58,496 nt of DNA from JAIPEI01 sp964443135 (GCA_964443135.1 CAYUBQ010000023.1:1-58496); one strand, 5' to 3'. Counted from the stretch's first letter, positions 18,247 through 27,589 are shown. Notes: a model not told the origin generated them from the letters alone. Numbers and translations are program-made.

Positions 18247-20169
18247 ATGACAGCATTCAGCGTCGAGTACAGGGACAAGGGCCGAAGGGTGGAGGAGAGC
18301 GGTCCCGTAACCGCAGCCAAGGCCCTGGAGGATCTGGGGGTCAAGGGCCTGGAGCGCGTGGTCGCGGCCCGGGTCAACGGCGAGCTGCGCGATCTCGACC
18401 GGACCATCGAGGAGGAGGCCGAGCTGGAGCCGGTCCGGCCGGACTCGGAAGAAGGCCTCGACATCCTGCGCCACAGCACGAGCCACGTCATGGCCGAGGC
18501 CGTCAAGTCGCTCTTTCCCGGGGTCAAGGTGACCATCGGCCCGTCCATCGAGCACGGCTTCTACTACGACTTCCACTACGAACGGCCCTTCCGGGACGAC
18601 GATCTTCCCAGGATCCAGGCCAAGATGGAGGAGATCGTCCAGGAGGACCTGCCCTTCACGCGGACGGAGATCTCCAGGGAGCGGGCCATCGAGCGGTTCA
18701 AGAGCGAGGGCGAGTACTACAAGGTGGAGCTCCTGGAGGAGATGGAGAGCGACACGGTCACGCTTTACAGCCAGGGGGCCTTCACCGATCTCTGCCGGGG
18801 GCCGCACATCCCGTCCACGGGCCGGATCAAGGCCTTCCAGCTCACCAAGACGTCCGGGGCCTACTGGCGCGGGGACGAGAAGCGCCCCATGCTGAGCAGG
18901 ATCTACGGGGTGGCCTTTGCGGACAAAAAGGCCCTCAAGAAGCATTTGCAGCAGCTGGAGGAGGCCCGAAAGCGCGACCATGTCCGGTTGGGCAGAGAGT
19001 TGGGCCTCTTCAGCACCCACGAGGAGATCGGCGCGGGCATGGTGGTCTGGCACCCCAAGGGGGCCATGCTCCGGCACCTGATCGAGGAGTTCGAGATCCA
19101 GGAGCACCTCCGGCGGGGGTACTCGATCGTCCGGGGACCCGAGATCCTCAAGACCTCCCTGTGGGAGAAGTCGGGACACTTCGACAACTACCGGGAGAAC
19201 ATGTACTTCACGGAGATCGACGAGCTCTCCTACGGCATCAAGCCCATGAACTGCCTCTCCCACATGCTCATCTACAAGACCGGGATCAAGAGCTACCGGG
19301 ACCTTCCCCAGCGCTACTTCGAGATGGGGGTGGTGCACCGCCACGAGCGTTCCGGCGTGCTCCACGGGCTCCTGCGGGTCCGGGAGTTCACCCAGGACGA
19401 CGCGCACATCCTCTGCACCCCGGAGCAGCTGGACGCGGAGATCAAGGGGGTCCTGGATCTCGTGCAGTACATGGTCACGGTGTTCGGCTTCGACTACGAC
19501 CTGGAGCTGAGCACCCGGCCCGAGAAGTCCATCGGCTCGGACGAGGACTGGGAGCGCGCCACCAACGCCCTCCAGAACGCCGTGGACGACCTGGGGCTGC
19601 CCTGCCGGCTCAACGAGGGGGACGGCGCCTTCTACGGGCCCAAGATCGACGTGAAGCTCCGGGACGCCCTGGACCGGAGCTGGCAGTGTGCCACCATCCA
19701 GGTGGACTTCACCCTGCCGGACCGGTTCGATCTCCACTACGTGGACCGCGACGGGGGGCGGAGACGCCCCGTGATGATCCACCGGACCATCCTGGGCTCC
19801 ATGGAGCGGTTCATCGGCGTGCTCATCGAGCAGTACGCCGGGGCGTTCCCGGTGTGGATCGCTCCCGTCCAGGCCGTGGTCATGACCGTGACCGACCGCA
19901 GCATCCCGCACGCGGAGGGCGTTCTCAGGACCCTGACCGACGCGGGCGTGCGGATGGAAGCGGACTTTCGGAACGAGAAGCTGGGGTTGAAGGTTCGAGA
20001 GGCCCAGCTCCAGAAAATTCCCTACATGTTGATCGTGGGGGACAAGGAATCCGATGAGGGAGGGGTGACCCCGCGTCTGCGAACCGGTAAGAACCTCCCG
20101 TTCATGAGTCCCGAGACCTTCGTGGAGCGCATCCAGGAAGAGTCCCAACAAAGGAGGTCGTCGCTATAG
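18247..20169 (+). CDS. thrS: Threonyl-tRNA synthetase
   Basis: 640 residues, normal length. Domains in order: TGS (about 1-62), editing/second additional domain (about 65-225, with HSTSHVMAEAV), class II catalytic core (about 245-535) and anticodon-binding domain (about 540-640). Zinc and active-site landmarks are visible in KPMNCLSHMLIYK and RVREFTQDDAHILC. It charges tRNA-Thr and clears mischarged Ser-tRNA. The ATG at 18247 is preferred over an upstream TTG because the TGS domain starts there. The stop TAG overlaps the infC start codon. A 255-nt leader precedes it. Confidence 0.98.
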   Translation: MTAFSVEYRDKGRRVEESGPVTAAKALEDLGVKGLERVVAARVNGELRDLDRTIEEEAELEPVRPDSEEGLDILRHSTSHVMAEAVKSLFPGVKVTIGPSIEHGFYYDFHYERPFRDDDLPRIQAKMEEIVQEDLPFTRTEISRERAIERFKSEGEYYKVELLEEMESDTVTLYSQGAFTDLCRGPHIPSTGRIKAFQLTKTSGAYWRGDEKRPMLSRIYGVAFADKKALKKHLQQLEEARKRDHVRLGRELGLFSTHEEIGAGMVVWHPKGAMLRHLIEEFEIQEHLRRGYSIVRGPEILKTSLWEKSGHFDNYRENMYFTEIDELSYGIKPMNCLSHMLIYKTGIKSYRDLPQRYFEMGVVHRHERSGVLHGLLRVREFTQDDAHILCTPEQLDAEIKGVLDLVQYMVTVFGFDYDLELSTRPEKSIGSDEDWERATNALQNAVDDLGLPCRLNEGDGAFYGPKIDVKLRDALDRSWQCATIQVDFTLPDRFDLHYVDRDGGRRRPVMIHRTILGSMERFIGVLIEQYAGAFPVWIAPVQAVVMTVTDRSIPHAEGVLRTLTDAGVRMEADFRNEKLGLKVREAQLQKIPYMLIVGDKESDEGGVTPRLRTGKNLPFMSPETFVERIQEESQQRRSSL

Positions 20170-20681
20170 CCAAGAGAGCCAATCAGACCAACGTCAACCA
20201 GAGGATCCGCGCCAAGACGGTTCGGTTGATCCAGGCCGACGGCGAGCAGGTGGGAATCGTGCCTATCGAGGAGGCCCTCGAGGTGGCCAAGAAGGCCGGT
20301 CTCGACCTGGTGGAGGTTGCACCCAATGCCGATCCGCCCGTGTGCCGGATCATGGACTACGGAAAGTTCAAGTACCAGGCGAGCAAAAAGGGGCAGGAGA
20401 CCAAGAAGAAAGGCCGGGCCGTCCAGCTCAAGGAGGTCCGCATGAGGCCCCGCACCGAGGAACACGACCTGGGGTTCAAGCTCAAGAACATCCGCAAGTT
20501 TCTCGAGAAGCGGGACCGGGTCAAGGTCACCGTGCTCTTCCGTGGTCGCGAGATGGCCTACATGGACCAGGGCATCGCCCTGCTCAAGCGGGTGGCTGAA
20601 GAGCTGGAAGAGATCGGCACCGTGGAGCAGGCCCCGACGCGGGAGGGCTGGCGGCTCACCATGGTGCTCGTACCCAAATAG
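20166..20681 (+). CDS. infC: Translation initiation factor IF-3, AUA start codon
   Basis: 171 residues if translation starts at ATA 20166, placed 8 nt after a perfect AAGGAGG (20151-20157). From there the typical N-terminus appears: AKRANQTNVNQRIRAKTVRL. The next possible start, TTG 20226, has no ribosome site and would remove that conserved part. Non-AUG starts (AUU, AUC, AUA) are a known feature of infC, because IF-3 rejects them and so represses its own synthesis. Both IF-3 domains are present (VAPNADPPVCRIMDYGKFKY; KEVRMRPRTEEHDLGFKLKN). The start overlaps the thrS stop (ATAG). Confidence 0.95.
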   Translation: MAKRANQTNVNQRIRAKTVRLIQADGEQVGIVPIEEALEVAKKAGLDLVEVAPNADPPVCRIMDYGKFKYQASKKGQETKKKGRAVQLKEVRMRPRTEEHDLGFKLKNIRKFLEKRDRVKVTVLFRGREMAYMDQGIALLKRVAEELEEIGTVEQAPTREGWRLTMVLVPK

Positions 20682-20843
20682 ACGAAGAGGATCCTGAAAG
20701 GCTTCGAGACCGGACAACCCGCTTCGGGGCTCCTGTCGTTTCCCTGCCGGAAGCTCGCGGCGGGGCCGGGGCGTCATGTCCCTCGGGAATGGCGGTTCGG
20801 GTCTGATCGGGCATCGCTCATGACCAGACGATGGAGGTTGAAC

Positions 20844-21041
20844 ATGCCGAAAATGAAAAGCAACCGTGGCGCCGCAAAGCGGTTCAAGACCACGGGAACG
20901 GGAAAAATCATTCGGAACAAGGCCAAAGCCAATCACATCATGACCAAGAAATCGACCAAAAAAAAGAGAAAACTTCGGCAGTCGGAGGTGGTGGACGCGA
21001 CCAACGTCAGGGGTCTCAAGCGGTTGCTGCCCTACCTGTGA
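20844..21041 (+). CDS. rpmI: Ribosomal protein bL35
   Basis: 65 residues, standard size. Opens PKMKSNRGAAKRFKTTGTGK and ends with the conserved GLKRLLPYL. The ATG at 20844 follows GGAGGTTGAAC; an upstream in-frame ATG at 20820 would add an unconserved stub. It belongs to the infC-rpmI-rplT block. The 162-nt gap after infC is long enough for a leader through which bL20 might control the pair, as in other bacteria, but no specific bL20 site could be proven by eye. Confidence 0.97.
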   Translation: MPKMKSNRGAAKRFKTTGTGKIIRNKAKANHIMTKKSTKKKRKLRQSEVVDATNVRGLKRLLPYL

Positions 21042-21096
21042 GCCCCGCCGCCTAGGCGGGGATCCGATGCCGACACCAGACAGAAGAGGTTGAATC

Positions 21097-21444
21097 ATGC
21101 CCAGAGTGAAACGGAGCGTGCCCTCGAGGCAGCGAAGAAAAAAGGTACTCAAGGAGGCCAAGGGGTTCCGCGGGGCGAGCAGCAAGATCTACCGCAGCGC
21201 CACGGTGGCTGTGGACCGGGCCTACGCCTACGCCTACCGGGATCGCAAGGTCCGCAAGCGGGAGTTCCGAAGGCTGTGGATCACCCGGATCAATGCCGCT
21301 GCAAGGCAGCACGGGCTGAGCTATGCCCAGTTCATGGGGGGCGTTCACAGGGCCGGCATCGAGCTGGACCGGAAGATCCTCGCGGACATGGCCGTGAACG
21401 ATCCGGCGGCCTTCGGCCGCATCGCCGCGATGGCCAAGGGCTGA
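21097..21444 (+). CDS. rplT: Ribosomal protein bL20
   Basis: 115 residues, standard. Typical PRVKRSVPSRQRRKKVLKEA start and AYAYRDRKVRKREFRRLWI core, with the globular C-terminal part ending in AFGRIAAMAKG. It is an early assembly protein of the 50S subunit and in other bacteria represses its own operon. It lies 55 nt after rpmI with its own ribosome site (AGAGGTTGAATC). Confidence 0.97.
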   Translation: MPRVKRSVPSRQRRKKVLKEAKGFRGASSKIYRSATVAVDRAYAYAYRDRKVRKREFRRLWITRINAAARQHGLSYAQFMGGVHRAGIELDRKILADMAVNDPAAFGRIAAMAKG

Positions 21445-21453
21445 TCTCGATCG

Positions 21454-21483
21454 GGGGCGCCTGCGCCCCGGGCGGGAGCGCCC
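21454..21483 (+). other. Two adjacent GC hairpins between rplT and pheS
   Basis: GGGGCGC-CT-GCGCCCC (21454-21469) and GGGCG-GGAG-CGCCC (21470-21483) stand back to back. No T run follows. They could stabilise the 3' end of the rplT message or cause a pause. The rest of the 165-base gap shows no promoter. Confidence 0.45.
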
Positions 21484-21609
21484 GACGAAGCGCCGTCCGG
21501 TTCCTGCTCCCGAACGGGAAGTTCGCCAAGGAGCGGGGTTTCCGGTCCGAGCGGGCACCGGCTCGAGCCAACGGTACCCCCGAGCAGTTGAGGAAAGGCC
21601 CGGGATCGT

Positions 21610-22620
21610 ATGATTCAAGAGCTGCGCCGGATTGAAGAGGAAGCCCTGCGGGAGCTCGGAACCATCGAGGAGGAAGACCGACTCGAGGCGTTTCGGATCG
21701 CCTATCTCGGGAAAAAGGGACGGCTGACCACCGCGCTCAAAGGGATGGGGAAGCTCTCGCCGGAGGAGCGTCCCGAGGCCGGCAAAACGGCCAACGAGGT
21801 GAAGGCCCGGCTCACCGAGGCCTTCGAGGCCCGAAAGCGCGAGGTCGAGGAACGGGCGTCGGGCGTCGGAAGGGACCTCTTGGACGTGACCCTGCCGGGC
21901 CGCCGGCCGGTCCGGGGACACCTCCACCCCGTCACGCGGGTCGCCCGGGAGATCTGCCGCATCTTCGAGCGCATGGGGTTCCGAATCGTCAAGGGCCCCA
22001 ATGTGGAGCTCGACTACTACAACTTCGAGGCCCTGAACATCCCCAAGGACCACCCGGCGCGGGACATGCAGGACACCTTCTACGTCAGCGAGAACGTGGT
22101 CCTGCGCACCCACACCTCCCCCATGCAGATCCGCGTCATGGAGAAGCAGTCGCCGCCCGTGGCGGTGATCGCTCCCGGCAAGGTCTACCGGCGGGACTCG
22201 GACGTCACCCACACGCCCATGTTTCACCAGGTGGAGGGTCTCCTGGTGGACGAGGGGGTGACCCTGGGAGACCTCAAGGGGACCCTGACGGCCTTCGCCC
22301 ACCAGATCTTCGGCCGCGACACGGAGGTCCGCTTCCGCCCCAGCTTCTTCCCCTTCACGGAGCCGAGCGCCGAGATGGACATCCGCTGCGTGATCTGCGG
22401 AGGATCCGGCTGCAGGACCTGCTCCCAGACCGGGTGGCTCGAGATCCTGGGATCCGGGATGGTGGACCCCGAGGTCTACGGGTTCGTGGACTACGACCCG
22501 GAGCGCGTCTCGGGCTTCGCCTTCGGCATGGGCATCGAGCGGATCGCCATGCTCAAGTACGGGATCGACGACATCCAGCTCTTCTTCCGGAACGACATGC
22601 GGTTCCTGCGGCAGTTCTAG
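21610..22620 (+). CDS. pheS: Phenylalanyl-tRNA synthetase alpha subunit
   Basis: 336 residues. An N-terminal coiled coil (about 1-90) binds tRNA. The class II core shows GFRIVKGPNVELDYYNFEAL, LRTHTSPMQIRVM, THTPMFHQVEGL, FRPSFFPFTEPSAEMDI and the final GFAFGMGIERIAMLKYGIDD. The cysteine-containing insertion CVICGGSGCRTC is common in bacterial PheS. It forms an alpha2-beta2 enzyme with PheT. pheT follows after 185 nt and has its own likely promoter. Confidence 0.98.
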   Translation: MIQELRRIEEEALRELGTIEEEDRLEAFRIAYLGKKGRLTTALKGMGKLSPEERPEAGKTANEVKARLTEAFEARKREVEERASGVGRDLLDVTLPGRRPVRGHLHPVTRVAREICRIFERMGFRIVKGPNVELDYYNFEALNIPKDHPARDMQDTFYVSENVVLRTHTSPMQIRVMEKQSPPVAVIAPGKVYRRDSDVTHTPMFHQVEGLLVDEGVTLGDLKGTLTAFAHQIFGRDTEVRFRPSFFPFTEPSAEMDIRCVICGGSGCRTCSQTGWLEILGSGMVDPEVYGFVDYDPERVSGFAFGMGIERIAMLKYGIDDIQLFFRNDMRFLRQF

Positions 22621-22735
22621 GCCGACCGCGCATCCGCCGGCCCTCCGGCCCGACCCACCGGGGCGGCACGTGCCGGCGGGCTCCCGGTTCATCCTCACCA
22701 AGAACATGAAGGGATGCCTTTAAGTTTTTGATCTA

Positions 22736-22764
22736 TTGACTTGATTTCGGTATGCCGGTATGCT
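22736..22764 (+). promoter_or_regulatory. Promoter between pheS and pheT
   Basis: TTGACT at 22736-22741, 17-nt spacer, TATGCT at 22759-22764, in an A/T-rich dip in the 185-base pheS-pheT gap. It would give pheT a leader of about 35 nt and expression independent of pheS. Confidence 0.68.
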
Positions 22765-22805
22765 CGACCGGAGCAGGGCCGAGGCGGAAACGGAGCGAGA
22801 AGGGC

Positions 22806-25217
22806 ATGCGACTGACCCTGAACTGGCTGAAGGAGTACGTGGACATCGACATGGAACCCGAACCGCTGGGCCGGCTGCTCACCATGGCCGGCCTGGAGGT
22901 GGAGGCGCTGGAGCCCCTGGGTTTGGGGCTGGACGGCGTGGTCACGGCCCGCGTGGCATCGGTGGAAAAGCATCCGAACGCGGACCGCCTCACCGTCTGC
23001 AGGGTGGATTCGGGGCAAGGGGAGGCCGAGGTGGTCTGCGGTGCGCCCAACGTCCGGGAAGGCATGATCACCGCGTACGCCCCTCCGGGGATCCGTCTCC
23101 CGAACGGGCTGGCCGTGAAGGAGACCCGAATCCGGGGGCAGGCCTCCCGGGGGATCCTCCTGGCCGAGGACGAGATGGGCCTGACCGACGACCACACCGG
23201 GGTGATGGAGCTCTCCGGGGACCCGGTCCCCGGCACCCCGCTGAATCGCGCCGTCCCGGTCGAGGACTGGGCCTTCGAGATCGGGCTCACACCCAACCGG
23301 CCCGACTGCACCTCCGTCATCGGCGTGGCGAGAGAGGTGGCCGCGCTGACCGGAAAGACCCTCCGGCGGCCCGAGATCCCCGCGCAGGGCGGAGACCGGT
23401 CCGCCATCGAGCGGCACACCCGGGTCGACATCGAGGACCCCCGGGGCTGCCCGAGGTACTCCGCCGGGATCGTCTGGAAGGTCGTGATCGGCCCCTCGCC
23501 CTTCTGGATGCGCTACCTTCTCCATTCGTGCGGGGTCCGCAGCATCAACAACGTGGTGGACGTGACCAACTTCGTGCTGCTGGAGTGCGGGCAGCCGCTC
23601 CACGCCTTCGACTATCAGCGGCTTCACGAGAACCGCATCGTGGTCCGCCGGGCCGGGGAGGGGGAGCCCTTCGTCACCCTGGACGGGCAGGAGCGGACCC
23701 TCACCGCCGGGGACCTCGTGATCTGCGACGGCCGGGGTCCCGTGGGCCTGGCCGGCGTCATGGGCGGCCTGAACTCGGAGATCCAGGAGGACACCCGGGA
23801 CGTCCTCGTGGAGTCCGCCTGCTTCGATCCCCTGACCATCCGCCGGACGTCCAAGAGGCTGGGTCTCCTGACCGAGGCCTCCTACCGCTTCGAACGGGGG
23901 GTGGACATCGAGGGGACGGTCTGGGCGCTGCGCCGCTCCCTGCAGCTGCTGGCCGAGCTGGCCGGCGGCAGCATCGAGAGCGGGGTGATCGACGAGTACC
24001 CCCGGCCCTGGGAGGGCCGGGAGATCCCCCTCCGGGTGGACAAGACCAACGCCTTGCTGGGCACGCGGATCTCCTCCGACGCCATGGCCGGGCATCTGTC
24101 CGCCCTGGAGATGGCGGTGCGCCGGGAGGACGAAACCCGTCTCCTGGTCACCCCGCCCGCCTGCCGGGTGGACCTGCTCCGCGAGGTGGACCTGGTGGAG
24201 GAGGTGGCCCGGATGGAGGGGTACGACCGCATCCCCGTCACCCAGCCCCCCATCCGCCCCGAGGACGAGCCCGATCCGCCCGAGGTCCCGCTCGGGGACC
24301 GGGTCCGGGAGGTCATGACGGGGTTCGGGTTCAGCGAGGTCATCACCTTCAGCTTCGTTTCCGAGGAGGCCCCGGACCTGCTGGGGGCGCCGGCGGACAG
24401 CCCGCTCCGAAACGTGGTGAGGCTGCTCAAACCGCTCACCCAGGAGCAGTCGGTCATGCGCACCACGCTGCTGCCGGGGCTGCTCCAGTCCGCGCAGACG
24501 AACATCGCCCACGGAGAGCGCGACCTCAGGCTGTTCGAGTGGGGAAAGGTGTTCCTTCCCCGCGAGGGGAGCGAGCTGCCCGAGGAGCGGCTCACCCTGG
24601 CCGCGGTCCTCGCCGGCGCCTGGTCGCGAAAGACCCTCCACCAGGCGGACCGGCCGGTGGACTTCTACGACGCCAAGGGCGTGCTCGAGGCGCTGTGCGA
24701 GGATCTGGGCGTCACGGAGCTGCAGTTCCGGAGGGGCGACGCACCGCCGGCCTACCGGCCCGAAAAGAGCGCGCAGCTGCTCCTGGCCGGAGATCCCGGG
24801 GGCTGGGTCGGGGAGATCACGCCCGAGACGGGCGACCGATTCGAGCTGGGCCCGGACCCCGCCTTTTTGATGGAGCTGGACATTCCGGCCCTCCGGGCCG
24901 CCATGCCCGCGACCCGTCGTTTCCAGGGGTATGCGCGGTTCCCGGCGGTCCTGAGGGACCTCTCGGTCGTGGTGGACGCGGGCGTGGAGAGCGACCGGGT
25001 CCGCCGGATCATCGGCGATGAAAAGCTTGTGGAATCCGTGGACATCTTCGACCTTTACCGCGGCGACCAGATCGCCCCCTCGGAAAAGGCCCTGACGTTC
25101 CGGATCCGCTTCCGATCCCCGGAGCGGACCCTGAAAGGCCGGGAGATCAGCACCCTCCATGACAAGATCGTCCAAAAGATCGAAAAGCAGCTCGGGGGAC
25201 GGCTCCGGGACCGCTGA
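22806..25217 (+). CDS. pheT: Phenylalanyl-tRNA synthetase beta subunit
   Basis: 803 residues, full length. Domains in order: N-terminal plus EMAP-like tRNA-binding domain (VASVEKHPNADRLTVCRVDS), B3/B4 editing domain (about 200-390), B5 domain, catalytic-like core (RVREVMTGFGFSEVITFSF) and the C-terminal FDX-ACB anticodon domain (FPAVLRDLSVVVDAGV). The ATG at 22806 gives the usual RLTLNWLKEYVDI start. A separate promoter lies just upstream. The merR-type gene starts inside its last 60 bases. Confidence 0.98.
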   Translation: MRLTLNWLKEYVDIDMEPEPLGRLLTMAGLEVEALEPLGLGLDGVVTARVASVEKHPNADRLTVCRVDSGQGEAEVVCGAPNVREGMITAYAPPGIRLPNGLAVKETRIRGQASRGILLAEDEMGLTDDHTGVMELSGDPVPGTPLNRAVPVEDWAFEIGLTPNRPDCTSVIGVAREVAALTGKTLRRPEIPAQGGDRSAIERHTRVDIEDPRGCPRYSAGIVWKVVIGPSPFWMRYLLHSCGVRSINNVVDVTNFVLLECGQPLHAFDYQRLHENRIVVRRAGEGEPFVTLDGQERTLTAGDLVICDGRGPVGLAGVMGGLNSEIQEDTRDVLVESACFDPLTIRRTSKRLGLLTEASYRFERGVDIEGTVWALRRSLQLLAELAGGSIESGVIDEYPRPWEGREIPLRVDKTNALLGTRISSDAMAGHLSALEMAVRREDETRLLVTPPACRVDLLREVDLVEEVARMEGYDRIPVTQPPIRPEDEPDPPEVPLGDRVREVMTGFGFSEVITFSFVSEEAPDLLGAPADSPLRNVVRLLKPLTQEQSVMRTTLLPGLLQSAQTNIAHGERDLRLFEWGKVFLPREGSELPEERLTLAAVLAGAWSRKTLHQADRPVDFYDAKGVLEALCEDLGVTELQFRRGDAPPAYRPEKSAQLLLAGDPGGWVGEITPETGDRFELGPDPAFLMELDIPALRAAMPATRRFQGYARFPAVLRDLSVVVDAGVESDRVRRIIGDEKLVESVDIFDLYRGDQIAPSEKALTFRIRFRSPERTLKGREISTLHDKIVQKIEKQLGGRLRDR

Positions 25218-25557
25218 GGCGGGTTCCCCCATTCCGGAGAACAAGCGGTACTTCCGGATCGGCGAGGTGAGCCGCATCGTCGGCGTGGAGCCCTACGTCC
25301 TGCGGTACTGGGAGGGCGAGTTCCCCCGGGTCCGGCCGGCCCGGGCCGACTCCAACCAGCGGACCTACCAGCGAAAGGACCTGGAGCTCCTCCTGGAGAT
25401 CAAGCGGCTCCTCTACGAGGAGAAGCTCACCATCAAGGGCGCCCGGAAGCGGCTCCAGTCCTGGCGTTCTACCGAAGACGAGCCTTCGCGGGTTTCCCCT
25501 CCCGATCTGGACGAGATCCGGCGCGAGCTCCACGAGCTCCTGCGCATCCTGTCCTGA
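25159..25557 (+). CDS. MerR-family transcriptional regulator
   Basis: 132 residues. Residues about 30-100 are a MerR winged helix: YFRIGEVSRIVGVEPYVLRY, then RTYQRKDLELLLEIKRLLYE. The tail lacks the cysteines of metal-sensing MerR proteins, so the effector is unknown. It overlaps the pheT 3' end by 59 nt in another frame. A MerR-like gene after pheST is a frequent arrangement in deltaproteobacteria. The start is the first ATG; a start nearer the helix-turn-helix is possible because the first 25 residues are Ser-rich and unconserved. Confidence 0.88.
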   Translation: MTRSSKRSKSSSGDGSGTAEAGSPIPENKRYFRIGEVSRIVGVEPYVLRYWEGEFPRVRPARADSNQRTYQRKDLELLLEIKRLLYEEKLTIKGARKRLQSWRSTEDEPSRVSPPDLDEIRRELHELLRILS

Positions 25558-25583
25558 GCCCGGCTACGGCTCCTCCCCAAAAT

Positions 25584-25686
25584 TGACGCATTCGCAAAGA
25601 CCCGCTCACGCGCCGCTGGGGACGATATAACCTGTTGAAACCCCAGGGGCAGATCTCGAGGATTCGAGCTTTTTACGACGCTATCA
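25584..25686 (-). repeat. Dispersed repeat, copy C (inverted)
   Basis: The reverse complement of this 103-base stretch matches copies A and B at 17.7-17.9 kb, including the CCAGCGGCGCGTGAGCGGGT core and both ends. It sits between merR and the low-GC operon, at the left composition boundary. Flanking AAAATT/AATTTT extends the inverted ends. Confidence 0.85.
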
Positions 25687-25807
25687 AAATTGATGCCGTC
25701 TCTGTTGTCTCTCGCCCATCGAGAAATTCAGCAAGGGTCGGTTCATCAACTCTCCTGCGCTGAGTTAGGCAATCGGCGGGAGGCCGTCTCTTGTGAAAGG
25801 TTCGGGC

Positions 25808-26773
25808 TCACTGGCCTTCGTCCCGGAAGGGGTCGGTGGACGAGCCTTCCCAGGCAGTGACGGCTTTCATTGGCCGCAGGTTTACATGCAACTGGAACAC
25901 ATCCGGCCTGGCATAGTGGCCGGGAGCATCCAAGTCGTATTTACCGCCTATGATTTGTCCCAGGTCCACTTCAGCAGTCAAAATGCAGGGGCCGTCGAAG
26001 TCCGGCCCTGCAAGCACCTGACCCAAGGGATCGATGATGCAGCTTCCTCCCCGCATCATCGTGGTCTCGGGGTCGTCACCCTGGATCGGTTTGCTGTCTG
26101 CCGGGTAGTCGCCCCGGAGTACGTACTGACAGCAACTCAAGACGAAACATCGGCCCTCCAGGGCGATATGGCGCATGGTAGGGAGGTTGGTTTCGCGGTC
26201 ATCGGCTGTAGGGGCGAGATAAAGCTGAATGCCCTTAGAGTACATGTACATTCGCAACATGGGCATGTAGTTTTCCCAGCAGATCACAGCGCCGATCCTG
26301 CCCACCTCGGTGTCGATAACCAGCAAGGTGGAACCGTCTCCGAAACCCCAGATCAGTCGCTCCATGGCGGTAGGCATGAGCTTGCGGTGTTTGCCCAAAA
26401 GCCTCCCGTCCGGAGCGAAGAACAGTACGGTGCAGTACAGCGTGCCCCCCTCGCGCTCAATGACTCCAATAGCCAAGTAAAGGCACGCATCCTTTGCCGC
26501 CTTGCCCAATGCCTGCGTGGCTGGACCTGGAACTTCAATCGAACTGTCATAATAGATCCGAAAGTCTTCGCGACCTTGTGGAAGGCGAACGCCCACCCTG
26601 GCCCCGAAATCCCACCCTTTGGGATAACCTGAGACAAAGGCTTCAGGGAATAGAGCCAGCTTGGCTCCTTCTTTCGAGGCCTTCATGGCCAAATCAGCTG
26701 CCTTGGCTACCGTGGCCATGGGGTCGAACATCACCGGTGAGTCCTGAACCACCGCAACTCGGACCATGCTCAT
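25808..26773 (-). CDS. Nitrilase-family carbon-nitrogen hydrolase
   Basis: 321 residues. The Glu-Lys-Cys triad is complete: Glu44 (LFPEAF), Lys131 (HRKLMPT), Cys165 (VICWENYMP). The HRKLMPT and CWENYMP signatures and the size fit true nitrilases, which turn R-CN into the acid plus ammonia, better than amidases. The start ATG 26773 is chosen because GAGGAG lies 9 nt upstream; a TTG at 26779 is too close to it. It is the last gene of the low-GC operon, so the neighbouring liv-type transporter probably imports its substrate. The actual nitrile or cyanide compound cannot be read from sequence. Confidence 0.9.
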   Translation of the reverse strand: MSMVRVAVVQDSPVMFDPMATVAKAADLAMKASKEGAKLALFPEAFVSGYPKGWDFGARVGVRLPQGREDFRIYYDSSIEVPGPATQALGKAAKDACLYLAIGVIEREGGTLYCTVLFFAPDGRLLGKHRKLMPTAMERLIWGFGDGSTLLVIDTEVGRIGAVICWENYMPMLRMYMYSKGIQLYLAPTADDRETNLPTMRHIALEGRCFVLSCCQYVLRGDYPADSKPIQGDDPETTMMRGGSCIIDPLGQVLAGPDFDGPCILTAEVDLGQIIGGKYDLDAPGHYARPDVFQLHVNLRPMKAVTAWEGSSTDPFRDEGQ

Positions 26774-26878
26774 TTCCAATCGCTCCTCAAAAAAAAATCT
26801 CCAGTTACCACTCCTACGCGAAGCACGGAGAAAATCCCCAGTACCCTGGATCGGCCTGATTCTGTCGCAAGTGAATAT

Positions 26879-27589
26879 TTATACCATCAGATATTTATTT
26901 TTGACTTCCGGCTGGCTTTCCAACTCGTCCATGGTTCCCTCAAACATGACCCGTCCACCTTCAATGACATACGCGCGATCAGCTATGTCCATGGCAAAAC
27001 TCAAGTTCTGTTCCGCGAATAGTATAGCCAAACCAATGGACTTCAGATACCTTATCTGTCTCGAGAGCTCCTGCACCACCACCGGAGCCAGGCCTTCCAC
27101 CGGCTCGTCCAAAAGCAGCAAGGAGGGGTTGCCCATCAGGGTCCGCCCGCAGGTCAGCATTTGTTGTTCACCCCCGCTGAGGTAACCGCCCTGGTTGTCG
27201 GCTAACGGCTCAAGGGATGGGAATAGTTTAAAAATGCCATCAAGAGTCCAATGGGCCAACTGGGTAGAGACAGGAGCTTTGGAACCGATTTCGAGGTTCT
27301 CGCGGACGGTTAGGTCCGGGAAAATCAGGCGTTCGTCGGGGACGTAGCCGATGCCCATCCGGGCTATCTTGAAGGGCGGCAGGCCCAGAAGCTCCTGTCC
27401 GCCATAGGTAACGGAGCCCTGGCGAGCATTGGCGAGTCCCATGATGGTTTTTATGATTGTGGTTTTGCCCACCCCGTTGCGACCCAACAGGCAGACGCAC
27501 TCGCCGTCCGCCACCTCCAGAGACACTCCAAACAGGATGTGGCTGGTTTCGTAAAAGGTGTGTATGTCTCTCACACTAAGATTTGGCAT
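26879..27589 (-). CDS. livF: Branched-chain amino acid-type ABC transporter ATPase LivF
   Basis: 236 residues. Walker A GRNGVGKTT, Q-loop region, signature YLSGGEQQM, Walker B LLLLDEP and the switch AEQN are intact. The GYVPDERLIFPDLTVRENLE segment is typical of LivF. Its ATG overlaps the last base of the livG stop (TGATG). It pairs with LivG to power the LivHM permease. Composition is far lower in G/C than the host, as for all genes from gntR to the nitrilase. Transported substrate is inferred, not shown; a nitrile or amide related to the downstream enzyme is likely. Confidence 0.93.
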   Translation of the reverse strand: MPNLSVRDIHTFYETSHILFGVSLEVADGECVCLLGRNGVGKTTIIKTIMGLANARQGSVTYGGQELLGLPPFKIARMGIGYVPDERLIFPDLTVRENLEIGSKAPVSTQLAHWTLDGIFKLFPSLEPLADNQGGYLSGGEQQMLTCGRTLMGNPSLLLLDEPVEGLAPVVVQELSRQIRYLKSIGLAILFAEQNLSFAMDIADRAYVIEGGRVMFEGTMDELESQPEVKNKYLMV

